A stretch of DNA of 64,000 bases from Formosa haliotis. GTDB lineage: Bacteria > Bacteroidota > Bacteroidia > Flavobacteriales > Flavobacteriaceae. Where the stretch lies: contig NZ_BDEL01000001.1 in assembly GCF_001685485.1 (NCBI RefSeq), positions 927,501-991,500 on the forward strand. The letters run 5' to 3'. The notes beneath the pieces were generated by a model, which ran no database searches, had not been told where the DNA came from, and worked only from the letters and a program-made list of their open reading frames with translations. A program made the translations under genes and the position numbers. Shown here in pieces: positions 18,136 through 27,800 of this stretch. The number at the start of each line of letters is the position of its first letter. The first letter of the stretch is position 1.

Positions 18136-18270
18136 ATGGACAACTTAACAAATCTATTAAAGTTTTTACTTGAAACCTATTTCAATAACACCGTAAGCGT
18201 TAGTAAATTAATAGATTGTATTACAATAATTATATTACAAATCCCTATTAAAAGTATATTTTACAATTAA
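18136..18270 (+). CDS. Possible 44-residue small protein
   Basis: In the 348-nt gap 17986-18333 there is one ATG frame of 44 codons, beginning MDNLTNLLKFLLETYFNN and ending in IPIKSIFYN. It contains a hydrophobic stretch (LIDCITIIILQI). I find no clear promoter or family, so it may be chance in AT-rich DNA. The rest of the gap shows nothing else. Confidence 0.28.
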   Translation: MDNLTNLLKFLLETYFNNTVSVSKLIDCITIIILQIPIKSIFYN

Positions 18271-18333
18271 AATTTTAGTTCAACATCGGTTCTATTGGTT
18301 TATGAAACTTTAAAAAAACAGACCACTAAAACT

Positions 18334-19035
18334 CTAAATCTCAAAATGATATCCTGAATTTAATAGTTTTTTATAATTTTTAGGATTGAATTTAAATAAA
18401 AACGCGCCACGCTTAGAGTTCGATTTGTCCTTTTCGTCTAATTTTTCTAAGACTTTTAAGGATAACACTTTTTTTCTGAAGTTTCCCGGATCAAAATCAC
18501 GCTGATAAATAGCTTCATATAACTGTTGTAATTGCGGTATGGTAAACTTCTCTGGAAGCAATTCAAAACCAATGGGCTGATATTTTGCTTTACGTTTTAA
18601 AACTTCTAAAGCATCTTCTACCATAACATTATGATCTAAAGTTAATTGTGGTACGGCATTTAAATTACACCAGTACGCCCCGTGTTTCTCTACTAATTCC
18701 TTGTCATGATCGTCTATTCTAATTAAAGCATACTGTGCTATAGAAATACATCGCGCACCACTGTCTCTATCTACCTTTGTATAGGTTTTAAGTTGTTCTA
18801 AAAACACCTGGTCTAAGCCCGTTATATCTTTTAGAACCCGTTTTGCGGCAGTATTATCGTCTTCCTCTAGCTCTACAAAACTACCTACTAGCGACCAGCT
18901 TCCTTTATCGGGTTCTACCCGTCTTTTAAATATAAGTAATTTTAATTCGCCTTCATCAAATCCGAAAACAATACAATCTGAAGCCACATACATTTTATCG
19001 TGGGAAGCGTAATAATCTATCTGTTGTTTAACCAT
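18334..19035 (-). CDS. Nudix-domain transcriptional regulator (NrtR/AraR type), likely galactose regulator
   Basis: A 233-residue protein: an N-terminal Nudix fold (residues 1-145) and a C-terminal winged helix (150-225, FTIPQLQQLYEAIYQRDFDPGNFRKKVLSL). The Nudix box is degenerate: where catalytic members have REXXEE, this protein reads KRVLKD, so it should bind a ligand, not hydrolyse it. In Bacteroidota, proteins of this build (AraR, for example) repress sugar genes. It is divergent from galK-galT with a perfect 18-bp inverted repeat between them, so it probably senses a galactose-pathway sugar. The ligand is inference. Confidence 0.87.
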   Translation of the reverse strand: MVKQQIDYYASHDKMYVASDCIVFGFDEGELKLLIFKRRVEPDKGSWSLVGSFVELEEDDNTAAKRVLKDITGLDQVFLEQLKTYTKVDRDSGARCISIAQYALIRIDDHDKELVEKHGAYWCNLNAVPQLTLDHNVMVEDALEVLKRKAKYQPIGFELLPEKFTIPQLQQLYEAIYQRDFDPGNFRKKVLSLKVLEKLDEKDKSNSKRGAFLFKFNPKNYKKLLNSGYHFEI

Positions 19036-19050
19036 AATTATAAATAATAC

Positions 19051-19093
19051 GTTAAAATTAATAAAAGTATAATTTACTTTTATTAATTTTAAC
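19051..19093. promoter_or_regulatory. Operator candidate: 18-bp perfect inverted repeat
   Basis: GTTAAAATTAATAAAAGT (19051-19068), a 7-nt spacer ATAATTT, and the exact reverse complement (19076-19093). It lies in the 97 nt between the Nudix regulator and galK and is the obvious binding site for the regulator, controlling both genes. No perfect TAnnTTTG box is seen near it; TAATTTAC in the spacer region is a partial match. Confidence 0.75.
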
Positions 19094-19132
19094 TTCTATT
19101 TTCAAACATTCAACTAAAATACATCTTATCAA

Positions 19133-20284
19133 ATGAAAAAACCACTATTAGAAGTAATATACACGGACTTTAAAATACGTTTTAAGCAAGAGCCTTTACT
19201 CGTATTTTCGCCTGGACGCATAAATATTATAGGAGAACATACAGATTATAATGATGGTTACGTGTTTCCTGCGGCTATAGACAAAGGTATTGCAGCGGCT
19301 ATTCAAAAATCTGAAACCGACAATTGTATCGCTTATGCTTACGATTTAAATGAAGCTTACGAATTTAGTTTAAACAATATTAAACCTTTAGAAAACGGAG
19401 GTTGGAGAAATTATGTCATTGGTGTTGTAGCCGAGATTCAGAAGAAAAGCATTACCGTACCGCCATTTAATATTGTTTTTGGTGGTAATATTCCCGAAGG
19501 TGCTGGTTTATCTTCTTCGGCTGCTCTAGAAAATAGTATTGTTTATAGTTTAAATGAACTTTTTAATCTGGGTTTATCTAAATCTGAAATGATCTTAATT
19601 TCGCAAAAAGCCGAGCATAATTTTGCTGGTGTACGCTGCGGAATCATGGATCAATACGCAAGTATGTTTGGACAAAAAGACCATGCCTTGCTTTTAGATT
19701 GCCGAACACAAAAAGCCACACCATTTCATATCGATTTTAAAGACTATCAATTACTTTTAATAAATACCAATGTAAAACACGATTTATCTGAAGCGGCATA
19801 TAACGATAGACGTCATGTTTGCGAGACGGTGAGCAGCTTACTAAAAATTCCTGCATTAAGAGACGCTACTGCTAGCGACTTGCTTAAAATAAAAACACAA
19901 CTTTCTGAAGAAGATTACCAAAAAGCCCTTTATGTTATCGAAGAAAACGATCGTGCCCTAAAAGCTGTAGAAGCTATGAAAGCAAATCAGCTTGATCAAT
20001 TGGGAGCGTTATTGTTTGGCTCTCATGATGGTTTACAACACCAATATCATGTTAGTTGCCCAGAATTAGATTTCTTAGTAGATTTTGCTAAAACAGATAC
20101 ACATATCATTGGAGCACGAATGATGGGAGGCGGTTTTGGAGGCTGTACCATTAATATAGTATTAAAATCTGCATTAGCCGAAGTTCAAGACACTATTGCA
20201 AAAAATTATAAGAATAAATTCAATAAGGACTGCTCGTTTTACAACGTGAATCTATCTCAAGGTACCCACGTAGTTACGCTTTAA
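19133..20284 (+). CDS. galK: Galactokinase
   Basis: A 383-residue GHMP kinase. The galactokinase signature GRINIIGEHTDYNDG is at residues 28-42, the phosphate-binding loop PEGAGLSSSAALE near 122-134, and the C-terminal motif MMGGGFGGCTINIV near 336-349. It phosphorylates galactose at C1 in the first step of the Leloir pathway. It is 14 nt from galT, forming a two-gene operon; no epimerase (galE) is present in the window. Confidence 0.97.
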   Translation: MKKPLLEVIYTDFKIRFKQEPLLVFSPGRINIIGEHTDYNDGYVFPAAIDKGIAAAIQKSETDNCIAYAYDLNEAYEFSLNNIKPLENGGWRNYVIGVVAEIQKKSITVPPFNIVFGGNIPEGAGLSSSAALENSIVYSLNELFNLGLSKSEMILISQKAEHNFAGVRCGIMDQYASMFGQKDHALLLDCRTQKATPFHIDFKDYQLLLINTNVKHDLSEAAYNDRRHVCETVSSLLKIPALRDATASDLLKIKTQLSEEDYQKALYVIEENDRALKAVEAMKANQLDQLGALLFGSHDGLQHQYHVSCPELDFLVDFAKTDTHIIGARMMGGGFGGCTINIVLKSALAEVQDTIAKNYKNKFNKDCSFYNVNLSQGTHVVTL

Positions 20285-20298
20285 ATTAATTTCACAAA

Positions 20299-21318
20299 AT
20301 GACAAATAATATTCAAGATTACTCGCATAAACGATTAAATATTTTAACTGGAGAGTGGGTTTTAGTCTCTCCACATCGTGCTAAACGTCCTTGGCAAGGT
20401 CAAAACGAAGAGGTCGCAAACGATACACGCCCATCACACGACGAAAGTTGCTACTTATGTTCGGGTAACACACGTGCAAATGGTGAAAAAAATCCAGATT
20501 ATAAAGACGTATTTGTATTTACAAACGACTTTGCTGCCCTTCAAAAAGATTCGGAAACATTTAGCGTAAACGACGGTTTATTTAAAGCACAGAGCGAACA
20601 AGGCGTTTGTAAAGTTATTTGTTTTAGTCCAGATCACTCTAAAAGTTTAGCAAACATGTCTGTGCCAGATATTAATAAAGTAGTGAAAACATGGCAAAAT
20701 GAATTTAAGACCTTAGGCGCTATGGACCTTATAAACTATGTTCAGATTTTTGAAAATAAAGGAGCCATAATGGGATGTAGCAATCCGCATCCTCATGGAC
20801 AGGTTTGGAGTCAGTCTACGCTACCTAATGAGGTTTTCAAAAAAGACAATCAACAAAAAGCATATTTCGAGAGTAAGAAATCATCTTTATTAGGAGATTA
20901 TTTAAATCAAGAATTAAACGCTAAAGAACGCATTATTTACGAAAATGATGCCTTTGTTGTACTGGTTCCTTTTTGGGCTATTTGGCCGTTCGAGACTATG
21001 ATTGTGCCTAAAAAAGCTCAAGAAAACATTTTAGAAATGACCGATAAAGACACTGAATTATTTGCAGACGCTATTTCGGTAATTACTAAAACCTACGACA
21101 AGTTATTTAATATATCGTTCCCTTACTCAAGCGGTATTCATCAAGCGCCTACTAATAACCAGGACAATTCGCACTGGCATTGGCATATGAGTTTTTATCC
21201 GCCATTGTTACGCAGTGCTACCGTTAAAAAATTTATGGTAGGATACGAAATGTTTGGTTCCCCACAACGCGATATTACTGCAGAATGGGCTGCAAACAAA
21301 TTAAAATCTCTACTATAA
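20299..21318 (+). CDS. galT: Galactose-1-phosphate uridylyltransferase
   Basis: A 339-residue member of the HIT superfamily. The active-site sequence NPHPHGQVWSQS (about 160-171) includes the nucleophilic histidine; CYLCSGNTRANG near residue 51 is the zinc-binding region, and QDNSHWHWHMSFYPP near 285 completes the second metal site. It exchanges UDP between UDP-glucose and galactose-1-phosphate. It is second in the galKT operon and followed by a terminator. Confidence 0.97.
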   Translation: MTNNIQDYSHKRLNILTGEWVLVSPHRAKRPWQGQNEEVANDTRPSHDESCYLCSGNTRANGEKNPDYKDVFVFTNDFAALQKDSETFSVNDGLFKAQSEQGVCKVICFSPDHSKSLANMSVPDINKVVKTWQNEFKTLGAMDLINYVQIFENKGAIMGCSNPHPHGQVWSQSTLPNEVFKKDNQQKAYFESKKSSLLGDYLNQELNAKERIIYENDAFVVLVPFWAIWPFETMIVPKKAQENILEMTDKDTELFADAISVITKTYDKLFNISFPYSSGIHQAPTNNQDNSHWHWHMSFYPPLLRSATVKKFMVGYEMFGSPQRDITAEWAANKLKSLL

Positions 21319-21334
21319 ACAAAACTTATTTTAT

Positions 21335-21367
21335 AAAAAAAGCCTTGCAAATAATGCAAGGCTTTAT
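21335..21367. terminator. Terminator after galT
   Basis: AGCCTTGCA (21341-21349) and TGCAAGGCT (21355-21363) pair perfectly around AATAA, with A7 before and TTTATA after. It lies between convergent galT and the 602-residue gene. Confidence 0.78.
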
Positions 21368-21406
21368 AGTAGAATTAGGCCACTATATAAAACGCTTTAA
21401 ATAGAA

Positions 21407-23215
21407 TTATGCGATTTGGGAAACTGCTTCTATTTTCACACTAAGCGCTTTTAATCGATTTAATTCTGTTTGTAAACCTTCGTAAATTGCATTTTTAGAT
21501 GTTTCAAAATAATCTTTAGTATCATCTAAAAGACTTTCATAATAAGCGACTCCAGATTTTAAGTTTTCTATAAAACTTACAAAGTATTTCTCTTCTCTTT
21601 TATTAGAAATTACAGGCGTTTCGTTAAACTTGTTTGTAATATAATCGACGTAAATAGTCAATTCTTTTACAAACATATTGGGACGATTTGGCGACACTAT
21701 ATTTTTTATTTCTCCATAAATATGAGAAGTCATTTCTTTTAAACTCAAAATTCTAGAGAAATAAGCCATATTCGGACCAGGACAAACAGACACTCCGGTA
21801 CCTTCGGTTTTAGTATCTAAATTATACTTTAATAATGCCGATGTTCCTAAACCAACACAAGTACAAGATTTTACTGTAATTTTATCAAGTGCTTTACTGT
21901 ACTCGGTAACATCTAGATCTTGCTCGTCTAATTGCTTAATTTTTAAATGCTGATATTGTCTTGAAGCCGTACATAAACCTTCTTCGGAAAACTCTTTATT
22001 CAGGGCCACAAACTTTTTAGGGCAAGCACTTCCAGGTCTATTTTTATCGATGTTTCTGTATTTCTCTAAATCTTTAGTATTTCCTCTCAAACTATTAAAA
22101 GGCACACCTAGCGGCGAAATATCGCTTAAATACAAATCCTTTTCTTTGGCACCAATAAGTTGCTCCATAGTAGCATCGTCTACAGTTGTTGCTTCTGGAA
22201 CTAATAAAAATGGAGTCCCCCAGCCTACAGAATCTAGGTTATATTTTTCCATTAAAAACTCGTGCTCTTCAGCAGTTCCTACACCACCCTGTGCTGTAAT
22301 TTTAACAGGTAATACCGCTTCTGGAACAGGGTAATTCTTGGTTTCTAAGGCTTTAGTTAATAACCCGTGAAGCTCGGTTGTAAGCGCGGTTTTATTAACA
22401 TTAAACTCATTTAAAATAGGTCCCATTAACAAACCATTAGTTGCAAAGGCATGTCCACCACAATTTAAACCTGATTCAATTCTGAATTCTGAAATCCAAA
22501 TCCCTTTCTTTGCTAATATTTTTCCTTGAATTAAAGCTGATCTATAATCGCTTACCTTAAGAATAATTTTCTTCTTAATATACCCAGTAGCATCAGGATA
22601 GAAATCTTTAAAATTTTCTATATAACTGAATAAATGCGGATTCATACCAGCCGATAAAATTAAAGACGAACTTAAATTAGAATTCGCATACCCACGCAAT
22701 GCTGCATGTGCATCGTTATATTCAACAGGTAATTGTTTTTTATCTTTAAAGTTATCTTTATCAACTTTAGTCATGATGTTTACATCAATACTACCTTTTA
22801 CTAAATTATCTGATAAAAACTTTTTTGCTTTATCCATACTAAACTTACCAGAAATAGCATTTACAAACTGAGATTTTAGCTCTGAAGTGTTTGGCAATAA
22901 GTTTAAATAATTTTTTAAATCTTCTGTATAAGATTTGTTAACCGCTTTAAGTTGATTAAATTTTTCTTCGGTTACTTCGTGAACCATATTTAAATACGAG
23001 GTAATACGTTTCGCTCTATGGTCTGTTTCTGAACTGTCAATTTCTTCATAGGGTAATTCAAACATCTTACAGTACATTTTACGAAGTTTTTCAAGTAAAA
23101 TATCGTCGACTAAAGATATGGCTGAATCAATTCCTAAATGAGATACTTTTAAAGGTGTATCTATGGTAAAACCAATTCCCATTACTGGGATATGGAAGGA
23201 ATGTAATTTTTTCAT
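21407..23215 (-). CDS. Nitronate monooxygenase-like TIM-barrel protein with cysteine-rich C-terminus
   Basis: A 602-residue protein of no characterised family that I can name with certainty. The middle resembles the FMN-binding barrel of nitronate monooxygenase/IMPDH-type enzymes: IPVMGIGF at the N-terminus, ESGLNCGGHAFATNG near 247, AQGGVGTAEEHEFL near 305, VGWGTPFLLVPEAT near 330 and SPLGVPFNSLRGN near 358. After this come cysteines in GSACPKK (395), GLCTAS (411), SCTCVGLG (448) and VCPGPNM (476), a pattern that could hold an iron-sulfur cluster. The last 100 residues are helical. It is much longer than the usual 320-360 residues of the family. The substrate is unknown; co-occurrence with the 1159-residue protein should be tested. 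Confidence 0.6.
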   Translation of the reverse strand: MKKLHSFHIPVMGIGFTIDTPLKVSHLGIDSAISLVDDILLEKLRKMYCKMFELPYEEIDSSETDHRAKRITSYLNMVHEVTEEKFNQLKAVNKSYTEDLKNYLNLLPNTSELKSQFVNAISGKFSMDKAKKFLSDNLVKGSIDVNIMTKVDKDNFKDKKQLPVEYNDAHAALRGYANSNLSSSLILSAGMNPHLFSYIENFKDFYPDATGYIKKKIILKVSDYRSALIQGKILAKKGIWISEFRIESGLNCGGHAFATNGLLMGPILNEFNVNKTALTTELHGLLTKALETKNYPVPEAVLPVKITAQGGVGTAEEHEFLMEKYNLDSVGWGTPFLLVPEATTVDDATMEQLIGAKEKDLYLSDISPLGVPFNSLRGNTKDLEKYRNIDKNRPGSACPKKFVALNKEFSEEGLCTASRQYQHLKIKQLDEQDLDVTEYSKALDKITVKSCTCVGLGTSALLKYNLDTKTEGTGVSVCPGPNMAYFSRILSLKEMTSHIYGEIKNIVSPNRPNMFVKELTIYVDYITNKFNETPVISNKREEKYFVSFIENLKSGVAYYESLLDDTKDYFETSKNAIYEGLQTELNRLKALSVKIEAVSQIA

Positions 23216-23649
23216 TTTAATTGTTTTAGTTACTTTTTAGACAAAAAGATTTACAAAATTCCGATATTCTATTCAAATATTCTATGACATTTATCATGTT
23301 TAAAAACAGAATAAACACCATTTTAATTATTTGATTATTAAAAGAATACGAGATATCTTTTTTATTAATAAGTATTGTATTGCTATGAAACATACAAGCA
23401 TTTAACATGCCAAACTCACTCCACTAAAAATTTATGAACTTAGGTTCAGCACAAAAAGAATCCTACAATTTTAGTTAATACAATTAAACCTATAGTTTAT
23501 TAAAAAATTGATAGATACTACCTAAGAAAAACATCATGTTTCTCGAAAAAAGACATGAATATGAATGAATTAATAATTTCTACGATTTATAAAGAGCGGA
23601 TTAAAGTGAAATTATTTTGCTTGAAAAATGTGTTAAAATGACTTTATTA
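23216..23649. other. Gene-free 434 nt
   Basis: AT-rich sequence between the 602-residue gene and the oxidoreductase remnant. I see no RNA gene and no exact TAnnTTTG promoter on the minus strand; TTCAAATATTC near 23272 is one base away (AATATTTG). It presumably holds the promoter of the 602-residue gene. Confidence 0.5.
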
Positions 23650-24617
23650 TTAAACCGTAAATGCGTCCATAATTTTTGCTACTTCAAAAGCTTCTTCTGC
23701 CGAACAGGGATTTTCTGCACGATCTAAAAAATAATCTACTACGGCAGAAATCATAGGTTCTTGTATATGTTCTGGATTTTAAAACGATACACTGTTTCCA
23801 CACCATTTTTATAACACCTTACAACTTCACCAAAAAACGAAAAGACTATTTTACCTGCTGTACCATAAATTACACACTCATCTTTAGATTCAGATTCTGG
23901 CATATTAAAAGACCAAATTCCGCGACATTGCACGCCATTTTTAAACCGGATTATTCCATTAACTAGAGAGGCAGCAAACTCGTTTTCTTCCCTTTTAGAA
24001 CACCCAAAAGCATCGGTATAGGATCCAAAATACTGCAACATTAAATCGAGTTGATGTGGCGCTAAATCATGAAAATATCCACCTCCAGAAATTGTAGGAT
24101 TAAGTCTCCAAAATTCATCAGCATTCGCTATTAAATTAGACTTCCTCGCTTGTAAAATTTGAATATCGGCATACAATACTCGTCCTATTTCATGTTTTAC
24201 AAGTAAGTCTTTCACTTTTAAAAAAGCAGGTAAATGTCTTCTGTAATGGGCTACAGTTAATTTTGATTTCGTGTCTTTTAAAGCTTCTACTATCTGTTTC
24301 GCTTCTAAAGCATTTAAAGCCATTGGTTTTTCTAAATACACATGCTTTCCGGCTTCTATGGCAGAAAGCGTATAGCTTAAATGAGACGAAGGCGGAGTTG
24401 CTATATATACAGCATTTATTTCGGGATCATTTAAAATAGCCTTGGCATCATCGAAAGCATAGGGCACGTTATGACGTTTGGCAAAATCTTGTGCCTTTGA
24501 CAAATTACGGCGCATTACCGATTTTAATTCTGATTGTGCTAACTTATAAAAAGCTGGTCCGCTTTTAACTTCTGCAACATCACCACAGCCGATAATTCCC
24601 CAAACAATGTTATCCAT
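23650..24617 (-). pseudogene. Gfo/Idh/MocA family oxidoreductase, frameshifted near the C-terminus
   Basis: The main frame (24617 to 23751) has the NAD(P)-binding GIIGCGDVAEVKSG motif, EKPMALNALEA (catalytic lysine region), YRRHLPAF and GGGYFHDLAPHQLDLM. It then ends abruptly in KIQNIYKNL. The true end, NPEHIQEPMISAVVDYFLDR... to FEVAKIMDAFTV, is in another frame and runs to 23650. One extra A in the run of four at 23777-23780 (T on the plus strand) joins them into a normal protein of about 322 residues. These enzymes oxidise or reduce sugars or related polyols; the substrate cannot be told. Sequencing error or a recent frameshift are both possible. Confidence 0.85.
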
Positions 24618-24710
24618 AATACAGGTTTTATTTTTTATAATGCTGAATTAGCACCAATTTAAAAAGCCTTAATCCTCCATAAATCTACTATAATGATTAC
24701 AGAAAACGAA

Positions 24711-24845
24711 AAAGAGGCTGTTCAAAAAGTGTTAAATCCGTCATTCTGAATGTATTTCAGAATCTCATCACATGGAAAACGAAACATGTGAGAACCTGAA
24801 ACGAGTTCAGGTTGACGAAAACTCAACTTTTTAAACAGCCCCTTT
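24711..24845. repeat. MITE-like element with 20-bp terminal inverted repeats
   Basis: The ends are AAAGAGGCTGTTCAAAAAGT (24711-24730) and the inverted form at 24826-24845, with 18 of 20 positions matching. The 95-nt interior contains two smaller dyads, TTCTGAATGTATTTCAGAA and AACCTGAAACGAGTTCAGGTT. It contains no coding sequence. The form is that of the short palindromic intergenic repeats dispersed in Flavobacteriaceae genomes. It lies just downstream of the 1159-residue gene and could also end its transcript. Confidence 0.75.
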
Positions 24846-24876
24846 TATAGCTCTGTACTAAAATAAGTATTCAGAA

Positions 24877-27800
24877 TTATTTGCGGTATAACGGATCTGC
24901 TCCGATAGTTCCTTCTAATCCTTTTAAATACTCATCTGTATGTGCATCGTTATACAAATCTTTTACTGTTTGTAAACGCTCATGTAATCCCATTTCTTCA
25001 ACCAATTGTTTGTTTCCTGGGTTAGACATAAATGTTTCTAAATAATTAATTTGTTTTGTATAAAACTTGATGTCTTTTTCTTGTTTAAGTTTCAATCTCT
25101 CTTTATACCAATCGCTATTAATTACATAGTCTCTAGTAAAGAATCCTCTTAATTCTGGATCGCTCATTTCTTTACCTTCGTAATGTCCGTAAGCCATCAT
25201 GTGTAATAGAATTTGTAATGGTGGGATGGCCGCATCAATACTTCCATCTTCAAAATATCTAAGTGCAACTTTTTGTTGTGCTTCAACGATATTGTTAATT
25301 CCGTCTACGTAGTCTTCCATACCTTGTAATTCTGGCTTCAACATTTTTTCGTTAAATACAGCATTAGGTTCGTCGAAAATACGGTTTAAACATCTTAAAG
25401 AGAATTGTTTAGTAATACGATATCCTAATCTACTGGCTAGAATCTTTTTACCATTATATTCAAAATCTTCAAGTTTTTCTAAAGCCCCATCATTAATTAA
25501 GAAATTAGGATCTCTATCTTGTGGTTCTAAACGTGCCCAGATTTCAGGAATTAAAATACTAATATCGTGATCTACTTTATTTTCTCCTCCTACATAACCA
25601 GCTGCCGTACTAAATGCATTAGATTCTGTTAAGATATGAGATAGTAAAGCATTATTTAAATCGGTAGTAGGCGTTAACATATTGAAAGGTCCTTTTGTTA
25701 AGGCTCCTTCTGAACCAGCTCCTGTTGTAGATGGCGACTTACCTGTTAAGCTACAAATAAAGTCCATAAACAATTCTGGAGTTTCCTGATAATGGATTGG
25801 GTTATACACGGCAAGAGCACGAATTCCCGCTTTAGTATCTGCTGGGTTATTACGTCTTCCTGGTAATACTGCATTTACAACATCAATAACAGGATCTTGA
25901 GATTCTACTTTTCTAAATAAACGTGTACCTACTTCTGCTAAATAGCTATCTTCAGTTTCATTTTTAAAGATATTTCGCTCTAAATAACGAGGGTTTTTTG
26001 TTGGCTCACCACTCACAATTCTTGTATGAGATGGTAATACAAAATACTCCTCATCTTTTTTACTGTTTACAACACTTTCAATTAAATCTTTAACGGGTTG
26101 CGTGTATTTATCGAAGTTGATAGTATCTTCATAAATTTCGATAGCATCCTGCTTAGTTAACAATTCGTAGTTAGTTAAGAATACATTATCTCCTACGATA
26201 TCGCGTTCTGCACCTTTATCGTAACCACGAATAATTGCTTCATCTGGTCTTTGGAATAAATGTGCTTCACAATTTGTTACCACTTTTAAACTCTTATTGG
26301 TGTATTCTGGGTTTAAGTTTTTAAAATCTTTACGTGGTAATGTTATAGACGCTGAAATATCGTCTTCTTTCTGAATTTTTAAACTTGCAGAAAAATCTGA
26401 ACGTAATTTATTTAGTAACCAATTTCCGTCTTGGTTAAAACCTATACGCACATAACTACCTACAACAGGATTATTAAAATACTTAAGACCAGTACCTTTT
26501 TGTCCGTTAATAATATCTACAGATACACAATCTTTCCAGTTTAAAGCACCGTGATCTTGACGATATAAACGCTTAATAAACAACACTAAAGATCTGATAT
26601 GCACAGGAATATTAGTAACAAATTCGTTATATTCATCTGAAAACACATCTAAAGGTTGTAATAATCTTACTGCAGAACCTAATGTTCTTTTAGAACTTAA
26701 AAATGGTTCTGAAGGTGGTAACGTTGGATCGAAATTTCTCCATCTTTTAGAGTAATCGTATTCTATAATTTCATCTGCTTTCTTGAAATCTTCATCGATA
26801 TCTATAATATTAAAAGCACTATAAGTAATAGCATTTTTCATTGATTTAGAAATCTCAGATTTTCCTCCACCAGATACCGTACATGGTTTATGGCAGAATA
26901 CACCTTCTGGAGCAGTATTCACAATACGCCATAGGGCAATTGTATCGTGTTTTTCTAATTTAAACTTATTACCCGTTGGGTGTACATAGGTTTTTGTTGG
27001 ATTTAAAACAATTCGTTGATCTTTACCGTTGTATGTCCAAGTAATATCGTTTGTATTGGTGTTGATATAAGCATTTTCTGGTAAGTAAACAATATTTGGA
27101 TATTTCTTATCTACCGCATAGTATTCCGCTTTCACTTCTATTCTATCGCCTAAATATTTTTTAACATCCTCGAACGTGTACTTATTATTGAATTTTTTAG
27201 AGAATCCTTTTCCATCAACAATATCACCCATCACACCTCTTGGGTAAGCAACCGCTCCTCCAGAATGCTCCTCTTCTACTAATCCGAATAGGTTAGCAGA
27301 ATAACTAATTTGAGTTTTAATTTCTTTCTTAGAATATCCGAAATAGTTATCGGCAATAAGCGTAACAACTACCCCTCTATCATCTCTACATGTTAATTTA
27401 AATGCACCACCATCGTTATAAAGTTCATTCTCATCTTTCCAGCACATGCCATCATTTCTTTGGCGCTCGGTAGCATCATCGTAATGTGGTAAACCAACAT
27501 CTTTCTTCTTTAAAGTTTTTAATTGCGGAGCAAGAATAATACATCCTGTATGCCCTGTCCAATGTTCTGTATCTAAAGCCGCATCATTTTGAACTAACGA
27601 CGGATCGCCTGCATTTCCAAAAATTGCTTCTACGAAATCTAAGTTACTTACTAAAGACCCTGGAGCGAAAAAACGAACTTCAAGACTCTTTTCTGTAATG
27701 ACACCTTTAACTTCTGGACATACCACTGGTCTTAATAACATAGACACCATTAATTTGGCTCCATTTTCTTGTTTCGATGTAAAAGGCAATGTTTTTAACT

